Shown piece by piece: positions 26,401 to 34,600 of a stretch of DNA of 64,000 nucleotides (the stretch's first letter is position 1; each line of letters begins with the position of its first letter). The stretch covers positions 1 to 64,000 of the forward strand of contig CAZBNP010000016.1 in NCBI GenBank assembly GCA_964493505.1, written 5' to 3'. Below the pieces are notes generated by a model. It made no database searches, was not told the origin of the DNA, and saw only the letters and a list, made by a program, of their open reading frames with translations. Source of the stretch: Chryseosolibacter sp964493505. Lineage in GTDB: Bacteria > Bacteroidota > Bacteroidia > Cytophagales > Cyclobacteriaceae. The position numbers were made by a program, and so were the translations under genes.

Positions 26401-26808
26401 CATTCCGCTTATCTTGACATCGGCCATTTTAATGTTAGTAGCCGAGCCGGTGAAGAGCTGACGCTGCACTTCCTGAAAGCCGGTGATGACGACCTCTCCA
26501 AGTTCGGTCGACTCTTCCTCCAGTCGGACGTTGATGACGCTGCGTGTACCGATAGCCTCGCGATGGTCGTTGAATCCGATAAATGTGAAGAGGAGCGAGT
26601 CAGTGGGAGAGGCGGTTATGACGTAGCGGCCGTTCAGGTCTGTTACAACGCCCTGACCGGTGTTGTTTATCCTAATGCTGACACCCGGCAGCGCGCTGCC
26701 GTCTGTCGACGTCGTTACCGTTCCGGAAACAGTCACCTCCTGCGCCCGGCCGTAGGAGATGACAACGAGCATTAATACGACTGATAGTAGAGTTTTTATC
26801 ATACGCAT
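23491..26808 (-). CDS. SusC/RagA family TonB-linked outer membrane protein
   Basis: 1,105 residues. Signal peptide to about residue 22, carboxypeptidase-like regulatory domain (VSGTVTTSTDGSALPGVSI and FTFIGFNDHREAIG), a TonB-box-like EVVITGF near 105, plug domain with QPLFVVDGVI and YGTRAKSGVIVIRTKRGK, then a long beta barrel ending in TSINIGF. It imports a substrate across the outer membrane using energy from TonB. It is first in a five-gene operon. There is no anti-sigma/FecR regulator beside it, and the smc stop lies only 61 bases upstream, so the promoter must be short or shared. Confidence 0.94.
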   Translation of the reverse strand: MRMIKTLLSVVLMLVVISYGRAQEVTVSGTVTTSTDGSALPGVSIRINNTGQGVVTDLNGRYVITASPTDSLLFTFIGFNDHREAIGTRSVINVRLEEESTELGEVVITGFQEVQRQLFTGSATNIKMADVKISGMTDATQMLEGRVAGVTVDNVSGTFGTSPKIRIRGNTSINGDNQPLFVVDGVILEDLNEVSADDIMTGNANTLTASSIAGLNPDDIESWVVLKDASATAQYGTRAKSGVIVIRTKRGKSGQTRVNYSGNFSFHLRPSYAQFDIMNSVDEMSIYRELHEKGLIDVTTSVRAQNFGAMGKMFSLISEHKLPWGPNGTLNEEFLNQYETANTDWFDILFRDYSLQQQHSVSLTSGTEKHNSYYSLSYLNDNGQTIADNVKRFSGTARNSFHFTSRLALDLKLTANYRVQKVPGTQNRDFDPITGRFNRDFDINPLSYALNTSRSIRPYDSDGNLEYFRRNYAPFNILEEIRLNYINIDVSDISTQADISYDINDKLTFRSAMQVRVASTQREHVIHERSNQAEAYRADDTQYIQDSNQLLFRDPDDPGAPPRVILPEGGFNNVNEDELKNFYIRNTLDWSTSFNTVHKINVLAAQEIKYTNRTSRRADGIGVVYENGGIVNTDPLLIDFLNRQGIQIYELDIDRERFAGFLLTGAYAFNEKYIFNATVRYDGSNRLGRSAQARYLPTWNVSGAWNLDRESFVDFAWLDYLKLRATYGLSANLGPNTSALLNLRSDVTLRPTDVETLLYIENLENSDLTWEKLNEFNVGLDFGVYNNRVSGSADFYIRNSFDLIGLIETSGVGGNAFKWGNYADMASEGFELSVNTLNLNANNFSWSTNFNIGYSRDRITRLDFNPRIADTFVQGGAAVAGGPRRGLFSTKFAGLDSRGIPTFYDATGETVYNYNLQERENLRDILQFEGSAEPRGAGGLNNAFSYRNFSLGVFLSFKFDYKIRLDDAFASRFTDFSAMQTTFVNRWVVPGDEAFTDVPVILDREAVLNESTIYQQAYDLYNKSNVRVADGSYLRLKSVRLAYNFPSAIARRIGANTASLSVEAQNLALLYSDAKLKGQDPEFFSSGGVALPQPRLITTSINIGF

Positions 26809-26869
26809 ACCTGTTCCTTACCGGGTGATCTTTTGCTCAGCCCGCTAACCGGCGGATCGGACTAATCTC

Positions 26870-29800
26870 TCAAGCCAACTCCCGCAGGTCTACCGGGACA
26901 ACTCTCGAGATACCTTTTTCCACCATTGTTATACCGTAAATTACATCGGTAGATGACATAGTGCGTTTGTTATGGGTGACAATAACAAACTGGCTGTCTT
27001 TGCTGAAGTTCCGGATGATGTTGTTGAACTTGTCGATGTTCGCGTCGTCAAGCGGAGCGTCTACCTCATCAAAGATACAAAAAGGCGCCGGTTTCAACAG
27101 GTACATACTGAACAGCAGCGCTGTCGCTGTCAGTGTTTTCTCACCCCCCGAGAGCTGGTTGATCGTCAACGGCCGCTTCCCTTTTGGCTTGGCGATGATA
27201 TCGATATCCGAATCGAGAGGTTTCGAGGGATCGACAAGGCGCAAATCGCATTCGTCGCCTTCCGTAAACAAGGACCGGAATACGCGCACGAAGTGCTCCT
27301 TGATCTGATTGAAGGAATCCATGAACGTTTCGCTTGCCACTCCTTCGATTTCGGTAATCGTATTGAGCAGTGATTCCTTCGCCTTGAGCAGATCTTCTTT
27401 CTGGGTATTGATGAAGTCGTTGCGCTCCTTTATCTCCGTATAAGCCTCCATCGCCATGGGGTTGATAGGCCCCATGTTGTCGAGCCTGTCGCGGATCTTG
27501 TTTACTTCCTGGCGTATCCTGTCTTCATCGGCGACCAGCAACTGTTCACTTTCCTCCGGAGAGGTCTGGCCGGTAACTTCGTCGAGGTCGACATTGAATT
27601 CGACGCTCAGGCGTTCTTTTACCGAGTTCAGTTGCAACTTGCTTTCATTGAGTGAGTTCTGCAACTCCATCAATAGCGTATCGAGGTTCTGGCGTTTGTG
27701 CTGTATTTCGCGTAATTCCTTTTCGACAACGTCGATATTTCCGCGCGATTCGTAGTATTCCTTTTCCGCCTCGCTCAGGCCCTTCTCCATCCCTTCCTTC
27801 TCCTCATACATGCCGACCAGCTCGTCATCGTTGCTCTGTGTTGATTCGATGATGGTCTGAGTTTCCTGCTCGTTGCGCTTCAGTTCCCCGGAGTTTGACT
27901 CGATGCGATGCCCGCTTTGATCCATCGATTCCTGCTTGAACCTGATCTCCTGATCAATGCTCTTAACGCGGTTTTCTTGCTGGTGAAAGAAGATGTTCTG
28001 CTCATTGAAGGCTGCTGACTTCTGGCTCAGCAGTTCCGAATGCGCGGCAAGGTCGTCTGAAAGCAGGGAAAGTCGTCCTTCCTGCTCACCGAGGTCGTTT
28101 TGAGCCTGAACGGACCGCGGTCTCAGCTCATCGAGCTCACGCGCCAGCGTGTCGATCTTCTCGAGCATATCCTCCCGGCGGAGATCGGCGCTGCTGAGCA
28201 TATTGGCAAACTGCTCGCGTTTAGTTCGTACAGAAACATGTTCTTCGTTTATCTGCCGGATCTCGTGCTGCAGGTTTTCGATTTCGTGACGAAGTTTGTT
28301 GTTGCGCAGTTTCTCGAAATCGTTTTGTTTCTCGACCAGGCTTGACCTGATGTCGTCGAGTTTTGCCGTGAGTTCGCGGATCTCCTTTTCGAGTTTTTCA
28401 AGATTCTTTGCGCGCCCGATCTTCTTACCTTCAAAAAGACCCACGGAACCTCCGGAGATACTGAATCTTCGGCGGGTAAGCTTCCCGCTTTTTGTAATGA
28501 ACGTGTTCTCGTCTGAAGCCGGAATATTCTTGACGTCACCCTCGTATATATAGACCCGATCGAGTATCCACGACATCAGGCTTTTGTATTTCGGGTCAAA
28601 CTCGATGATCTGCGTGGCGGGAAATGCATTGGAGTAGATACGCGTATTCGACGATTCGAATTTCTCGAAGGCATCGAGGATGAAGAAATGTGCTTTGCCT
28701 TTGGAGGCATCGCTCAGGATATTGATCGCTTCGTATGCTTCCGATTCGTGGTCAACGATATAGTAGTTCAGGTACGGCTCAAGGTAATTCTCGATGGCGA
28801 CCCGGTACTCTTCCGAAGTCGTGAGTATATCAGACAATAGCGGAGCGTTCCTGGCGATCTTCTTCTTCAGGAATTTGATTGCCTCTGGAAAACCTTCCAG
28901 GTTTTCGACAAGCGATTTCGTCAGGTTGAACTCGTTCTGACGCGCGTCGAGTTTCCGGTTGGTGACATTCATCTCCTCCCGGATCATTTCAATGGTTTTC
29001 TCGAGCGAAGCTGTGCGTTCCTGAATGTTTTCCTCTTCTTTTCTCAGTCCATCGAGTGCGTCGGTCTTCACGTTGATGTCCTCCTGCAGGACAACCAGTT
29101 TTTTCTCGAATTCCTCGAGACTTGCGCTTTGCTGCGATGTATCCGTAGCGGTCCGCTCGAGTTCCTGCTTCAGCGAGGACACCTGGATTTCGCGGATCTC
29201 CACATCCTTGTTTACCTTGAAAGTTTCCTCCTGGCGTTCGCGCAAGACCCTGCGGATTGAGTCCGACTGTTCCTGCAGCGATGTAGTCTTTTGTTTTTGC
29301 TCTTCAAAATCAGCTTTCAGGCGCCCGAGCTTGTCGTTGATCTCTCCGAGGATAACCTCAGCGTCTTCCTTTTCCTTCTCCAGGCTTTGGATGCTGAAGC
29401 GTGCGCGCTCATTGCTCTTGCGATCTTGCTCGATCTGTTCACGGAGTCCGTTAGCACGGTCGTTCAGGTATTTGAGACGCTCATTTTTGATCTGTTTATC
29501 GCTTTCGTATTGTCGTATGCGCGAGACGAACTCGTTGATCGCTTTTTGTCTCGACGACAGCGTTTTTTCCTTGATGACCAGGTCGGCTTTTGCGCTTTCG
29601 ATCAACGCTTCCTTTGCCGCTATGTCGGATGTAAAAGCAACCTTCCGGTCATTTTCAACCGCAATCTGGGAGGTAATGGAGTTGAACTTCTCTTTCTGCT
29701 TGTTCACCACCACTTTTGCAAGGTGAATACTTTTCTGTTTGTATTCTTCCTTGATCCGGTAATAGTTTTCCGTCTGGCGCGCCTGTTTCTCCAGGCTTTT

Positions 29801-30406
29801 CATGTTCTTCTCGATTTCGAAGAGCAGATCTTCGACGCGTTCCAGGTCGGCGTCAGTGTCCTCCAGTTTTCGCAGGGTTTCTTTCTTGCGTTTTTTGAAC
29901 TTGGAGATACCCGCGGCCTCCTCGAACAGCGTGCGGCGACTGTTATCCTTGTCGTTGAGAAGGTCGTCTACCATTCCCAGCTCGATAATGGCATAGCTAT
30001 TGGAAGCCACGCCGGTATCCATGAAGAGGTTGGTAATGTCTTTTAGCCGGCAGGTAACGCCATTAAGGAGGTATTCGCTTTCACCCGACCGGTAGAGGCG
30101 TCGCGTGATGGTGATCTGCGAATATTCCGTTGGCAGGATGTTTTTCGTATTGTTAATCGTTAGCGAGACCTCCGCCATCTGCTGTGCCGATCGCTGGCTG
30201 GTACCGTTGAAAATGACATTTTCCATTTTCTCCGAGCGCAGCGCGCTGGTCTTTTGCTCTCCTAATACCCAACGTATGGAATCAACGACGTTTGATTTAC
30301 CGCATCCGTTAGGACCGACGATCCCGGTAATACCTTCGTCAAAATTGATTACGACCTTGTCGGCAAAACTCTTGAAGCCTTTAATCTCCAGTTTCGCTAA
30401 TTGCAT
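26870..30406 (-). CDS. smc: Chromosome segregation protein SMC
   Basis: 1,178 residues. Walker A GPNGCGKS at 31-38, two long coiled coils around a hinge (about 500-680), signature LSGGE at 1085-1089 and Walker B CIFDEVDAPLD near 1110-1119. It is the core ATPase of bacterial condensin, organising the chromosome. The frame extends to 30550, but MQLAKLEIKGFKSFADK is the conserved start and a full promoter match lies at 30486-30517, between the two candidate starts. ScpA/ScpB are not encoded in this window. Confidence 0.96.
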   Translation of the reverse strand: MQLAKLEIKGFKSFADKVVINFDEGITGIVGPNGCGKSNVVDSIRWVLGEQKTSALRSEKMENVIFNGTSQRSAQQMAEVSLTINNTKNILPTEYSQITITRRLYRSGESEYLLNGVTCRLKDITNLFMDTGVASNSYAIIELGMVDDLLNDKDNSRRTLFEEAAGISKFKKRKKETLRKLEDTDADLERVEDLLFEIEKNMKSLEKQARQTENYYRIKEEYKQKSIHLAKVVVNKQKEKFNSITSQIAVENDRKVAFTSDIAAKEALIESAKADLVIKEKTLSSRQKAINEFVSRIRQYESDKQIKNERLKYLNDRANGLREQIEQDRKSNERARFSIQSLEKEKEDAEVILGEINDKLGRLKADFEEQKQKTTSLQEQSDSIRRVLRERQEETFKVNKDVEIREIQVSSLKQELERTATDTSQQSASLEEFEKKLVVLQEDINVKTDALDGLRKEEENIQERTASLEKTIEMIREEMNVTNRKLDARQNEFNLTKSLVENLEGFPEAIKFLKKKIARNAPLLSDILTTSEEYRVAIENYLEPYLNYYIVDHESEAYEAINILSDASKGKAHFFILDAFEKFESSNTRIYSNAFPATQIIEFDPKYKSLMSWILDRVYIYEGDVKNIPASDENTFITKSGKLTRRRFSISGGSVGLFEGKKIGRAKNLEKLEKEIRELTAKLDDIRSSLVEKQNDFEKLRNNKLRHEIENLQHEIRQINEEHVSVRTKREQFANMLSSADLRREDMLEKIDTLARELDELRPRSVQAQNDLGEQEGRLSLLSDDLAAHSELLSQKSAAFNEQNIFFHQQENRVKSIDQEIRFKQESMDQSGHRIESNSGELKRNEQETQTIIESTQSNDDELVGMYEEKEGMEKGLSEAEKEYYESRGNIDVVEKELREIQHKRQNLDTLLMELQNSLNESKLQLNSVKERLSVEFNVDLDEVTGQTSPEESEQLLVADEDRIRQEVNKIRDRLDNMGPINPMAMEAYTEIKERNDFINTQKEDLLKAKESLLNTITEIEGVASETFMDSFNQIKEHFVRVFRSLFTEGDECDLRLVDPSKPLDSDIDIIAKPKGKRPLTINQLSGGEKTLTATALLFSMYLLKPAPFCIFDEVDAPLDDANIDKFNNIIRNFSKDSQFVIVTHNKRTMSSTDVIYGITMVEKGISRVVPVDLRELA

Positions 30407-30485
30407 GTTCTCGTGGTTGTAGTGGTTGAATGCCTTCTCCAGCGTGTGCGGCAGCTTGACCGGGAACTCACTAAATGGCAGAGGG

Positions 30486-30517
30486 CAAAGATAAGCCACC
30501 GCCCCCTGCAATTCAAA
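30486..30517 (-). promoter_or_regulatory. Consensus promoter of smc
   Basis: On the minus strand TTTG (30517-30514), a 20-base spacer and TATCTTTG (30493-30486) match the Bacteroidetes TTTG-N19..21-TAnnTTTG promoter in full. It gives a leader of roughly 70 bases before the smc ATG at 30406 and excludes the longer start at 30550. Confidence 0.75.
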
Positions 30518-30594
30518 ATAAAAAATCTCCGGACCCGAAATCGGGACCAAAACAGATAGAAATCAGCGTTATAGGCTTTTTGAATTATTTTGCT

Positions 30595-30602
30595 ACTTTT
30601 GT
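30595..30602 (+). promoter_or_regulatory. -7-like element directly before the 30606 start codon
   Basis: TACTTTTG fits TAnnTTTG but ends only four bases before the ATG, and no TTTG box is at the expected distance. If it is used, the transcript would be nearly leaderless. Confidence 0.4.
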
Positions 30603-30605
30603 ACA

Positions 30606-31121
30606 ATGGACGCTGAGTTTTGGATCTATATTGCTATAGGGGTCATCTACTTTGTGAGCAGGATGTTCAAAAAGCCGGAACAACCAGCTCCCCAGCCTCG
30701 TCCGGGAAAGCCCGGCCAGCCTTCAACAGCTACCGAACAGCCTGCGCCGGTCACTTTTGAAGACCTCCTGCGCGAGATCACCCAGGCAAGACAGGCCGAG
30801 CCAGAACCGGTAGCCGAGTATGAGTCGTATGACTCATACGAGCAAGATCAGGAGGTAGAAGCACAAAGCCTTGAAGAGGAGGGGATGGGAAATGAACAGC
30901 GCTGGAAGGCATACGAGGAAGTGCCGTTGGCTCCCGTAGAAAGAAAATCGCTGGAGGAAACATTGCGCCTGGAGGATACGGTGGTTGATTTCAGCCGATT
31001 TGATGCTTTCAGGAAGCTCGAGGTGACGAAAATGTCGGACGAGTATAGGAAGATTATTCGCGATCCACAGACACTGAAACAGGCAGTGGTGATGAGCGAA
31101 ATACTACAGAGAAAGTTTTAG
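30606..31121 (+). CDS. Membrane-anchored hypothetical protein
   Basis: 171 residues. One N-terminal transmembrane helix (FWIYIAIGVIYFVSRMF) is followed by basic residues and a long Pro/Gln/Glu-rich disordered stretch. The more conserved-looking C-terminal region (VVDFSRFDAFRKLEV and IRDPQTLKQAVVMSEILQRK) resembles small Bacteroidetes proteins of unknown function found near smc. The charge pattern suggests the tail is cytoplasmic. It is divergent from smc and precedes the secreted protein cluster. No function can be assigned. Confidence 0.75.
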   Translation: MDAEFWIYIAIGVIYFVSRMFKKPEQPAPQPRPGKPGQPSTATEQPAPVTFEDLLREITQARQAEPEPVAEYESYDSYEQDQEVEAQSLEEEGMGNEQRWKAYEEVPLAPVERKSLEETLRLEDTVVDFSRFDAFRKLEVTKMSDEYRKIIRDPQTLKQAVVMSEILQRKF

Positions 31122-31285
31122 TACGCGGAAACCGGATTTTTTAAACTGGAATATTACTCGCATTGGGTAAATGATTTTTTAGACAAGTGATATCAAAGCG
31201 TAATCCGGACCTTTGATTGCGGGGCTGGGTTACTGGTTGTCACTGGAAGTTATATATACAGAAGTATAATTTTATTTACCGCGTC

Positions 31286-31624
31286 ATGCGCCTATACCTG
31301 TTATTCTGCACTGTGCTGGCATTTTTTTGTGCCGTATCTACCCACACCCATGCGCAGGTCAGTCCATCCAGGGACTGCCCGGAACTCAAAGTCGAAGCTG
31401 AGATCACGCATACCAGCGCCGGCGCGGACAATGCGCAGATCCTCCTGAAGTTCGAAGAATCCAGCCCGGCTGAGCAATACCTTATTTATCGTATCTGTAG
31501 CAACTGCGCAGAGCCGACAAAGCCTGTTGATCTGGCCTTCCGGAATCTGAGGGCCGGCCTACATGACATTTATATTATCGGGAAGGACGGTTGTGTAAAG
31601 CAATTGAATATTCAAGTTAACTAG
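31286..31624 (+). CDS. Small secreted protein ahead of the giant T9SS protein
   Basis: 112 residues from the ATG at 31286, with a signal peptide ending after THAQ. The mature domain has paired cysteines (DCPELKVE, RICSNCAEP, KDGCVKQL) and ends with LHDIYIIGKDGCVKQLNIQV, which resembles a single SprB-type repeat. It stops two bases before the giant gene, so the two are certainly co-transcribed. A longer frame from 31217 has no signal peptide and is rejected. Possibly a partner or accessory of the giant protein; this is inference. Confidence 0.72.
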   Translation: MRLYLLFCTVLAFFCAVSTHTHAQVSPSRDCPELKVEAEITHTSAGADNAQILLKFEESSPAEQYLIYRICSNCAEPTKPVDLAFRNLRAGLHDIYIIGKDGCVKQLNIQVN

Positions 31625-31626
31625 GG

Positions 31627-34600
31627 ATGCAACAACGACTCCGCATTTTACTGTACGCGCTGTTTATTTTTTGTGGCGGATTCCTGTTAGCACCACACAC
31701 AGCCTATGCGCAGCCGGCAACAGTGGTTATCAGCGAAGTAATGAACCCCTGCGGCGCGGCGTCTGACGGATCGTTTCAGGTCATTGTTACGGCGGGCGCG
31801 CCGAGAACTAACCAACCGCCCCCATTTAGGGTGGTTGCTTTCAATTCATCAACTGCTGAAATCTCCCAGATGGACCTGGAGCTGGGGGTCCCGGAGATTG
31901 TATCGGGTTTGAGTGCGGGTAATATCGTTATATCGGTTGAGGACGGAGATCCGACGCCGAACTTTACTGCGAACATCACGCTTACTGCGACACCGGAAAT
32001 AACCAGCATCGCGACGACTGCCGCAAACAATACCGAGGGCACCTGTGTGAGCCCTAACGGATCGATTACAATCAATGCCATCAACGGCGGATCAGGCAAC
32101 TTTACGTTCGCCTGGACAGGTCCCAATGGATTCAGCGCATCCACCCAGAACATCACCGGGCTGTCCGGCGGCGACTACGTTGTGACGATCTCCGACACCG
32201 ACGCCAATTGCTCATTCACGTCCGGCACGATCACACTGACCGATCCGATTCCGAACCCCTTCGCGATCTCGACCGCCGATGCTACGCCCTGCTCGAACTC
32301 GCCTTTTACCGTGGATCTGTCCGTCGGGGAAGCTGGAGTGGAATATGAACTGTATGTGGACGGCAATCCGACTGGGGTGACTGTTGTCGGTCCCGCGACG
32401 ACCCTCGCGCATCCCGGCTTGCCCGCCGGCCCCCATACAATCTCCGTTTTCGCGTCGATGGGTGCCTGTACCCCCATCTTCAGCTCCAATACACTTAACT
32501 TCACCGTGGATGCAGGACCCACAAGCGCGGTCCTGGGCGGCGATGCCAATATCTGCGGCGGAGGATCCGCCGATCTCTCCGTTGTCATCACCGGAGGTAC
32601 CGGTCCGTACACCGTGACAATCGACAACGGTGTGGGTACACTCAACAACTACGTCAGCGGAACACCCATCCCGGTAAATCCCGCGTCGACCACCGTGTAT
32701 AACATCGTCGGCAATGTCGTCGACGCCAACGGATGCGAAGTCGCGGGAAGCGGAAGCGCAACGGTGACGGTCAACCCGGCACCGACCGCGACATTGAGCG
32801 GTGGGGGAGGCTTTTGCACCGGAAGCACCGGTCCGACCGTAACACTGACCTTCACCGGCACCGCCCCATTCGACTTCACCTATACCGATGGCACTACACC
32901 GGTTTCGATAGCCGCCCATAACTCCCTTACATACACCATACCGAATGCCATAGCAGGTACCTACGCTGTGACAGCCCTCGCCGACAACGATGGATGCCCC
33001 GGAATCTCGCTCGGCACACCGGTAGCCGTATTTGAAAACCCCCTCCCGACCGCCAGCAGCAGCGGAGGCGGAACAATATGTACAGGCGACGTTCTTCCCG
33101 GCGTCACGTTCAACTTTACCGGCACCGCGCCATTCAACTTTACCTATACCGATGGCACCACGCTTTATCCGATCGCCGGTCACACCAGTAATACCTTTTC
33201 GATCCCCGCTGCACCCGCGGGCAGCTATTCCGTTACCGAGCTCACCGATGCCAATACCTGTGCGGCTACCAACCTCGGTACCAGTGCAGACGTGATTGTC
33301 AACCCCCTTCCTGAGGCGACGATCACCGGCGGCGGTTTCTACTGCGAAGGCAGTACACCTCCGTCTGTCAGCTTTGCCTTCACCGGCACCGCGCCATTCG
33401 ACTTTACCTACACAGACGGAACCAATTCGTTTGCCGTGACCAACCATCCTTCGGCCACGTTCGACATCAACGCGGCGGCCATCGGCACCTACTCGATTAC
33501 CGCCCTGTCGGATAACAACGGGTGCGTGGCGACAACCCTGGGTGTACCAGTCGATGTAGCCGAAAATCCCCGCCCTACCGCGGCGGTGAGCGGGGGAGGA
33601 ACGGTGTGCGCGGGTTCAATCCTTCCCGATGTAACCTTCACCTTCACCGGCACGGCTCCCTTTAACTTTACCTACACAGACGGCAGTACCCCTGTCGTTG
33701 TGAGTGGACACGGTACGAATACCTACACCGTTGCCAACGCTGCTATGGGTACCTATTCCGTCACCGCGCTGACCGACGACAATGGCTGTAGCGCCACCAG
33801 CCTGGGTGGAAGCGCGAATGTGGTCGTAGACCCGCTGCCTACAGCCTCGATTACCGGAGGTGGCTCTGCCTGTGCAGGCGACCCGCTGCCCGGCGTAACC
33901 TTTACCTTTACCGGAGCCGCGCCGTTCGACTTCACCTACACCAACGGCGTTACGCCCGTCACCATCAACAATCACAATTTCAGCACATTCACAATCCCCA
34001 ACGCCCCGGCTGGCAGTTATGCCATCACCGCGTTGACGGACGATAAAGGATGTGTCGCGACCGATCTCGGAACACCCGTGGAGGTGACCCAGCATCCGCT
34101 TCCGACGGCGAACACGTCGGGCGGCGGAACAGTATGCGTCGACGCGGCTCTTCCCGATGTCACCTTTACCTTTACCGGAACGGCACCGTTTGCCTTTACC
34201 TATACAGACGGGACCACCCCCGTCACGATAGGCAGTCACAACGCCAATGACTATACCATTACCGGTGCCGCAGCGGGTAGTTATAGCGTTACGTCACTTT
34301 CGGATGCAAATGGCTGCGCCGCCACCGACCTGGGCGGTAGCACAGAGGTCCTGATTAACACGCTTCCGGAGGTAATTATCACCGGCGGTGGTTCTGTATG
34401 CGAAGGCAGCACATTGCCGTCTGTCACTTTCGCGTTTACGGGTGCTGTTCCGTTCGACTTCACCTACAGTGACGGAACGAATACCTTTACTATCGTTGAT
34501 AACTCGACGACGTTCACGATTTCCAACGCAGCTCCCGGTACCTATTCGGTCACCGCCCTGTCAGATAACAATGGCTGTTCCGCTACCGTGTTGGGTACAC

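Noticed and set aside
30407..30550. Longer SMC start
   Set aside because: The added 48 residues have no SMC homology and a consensus promoter lies inside them.
32212..33447. 411-residue Gly/Arg-rich minus-strand frame in the giant gene
   Set aside because: Antisense of the repeat domains; composition and absence of any start context mark it as a shadow.
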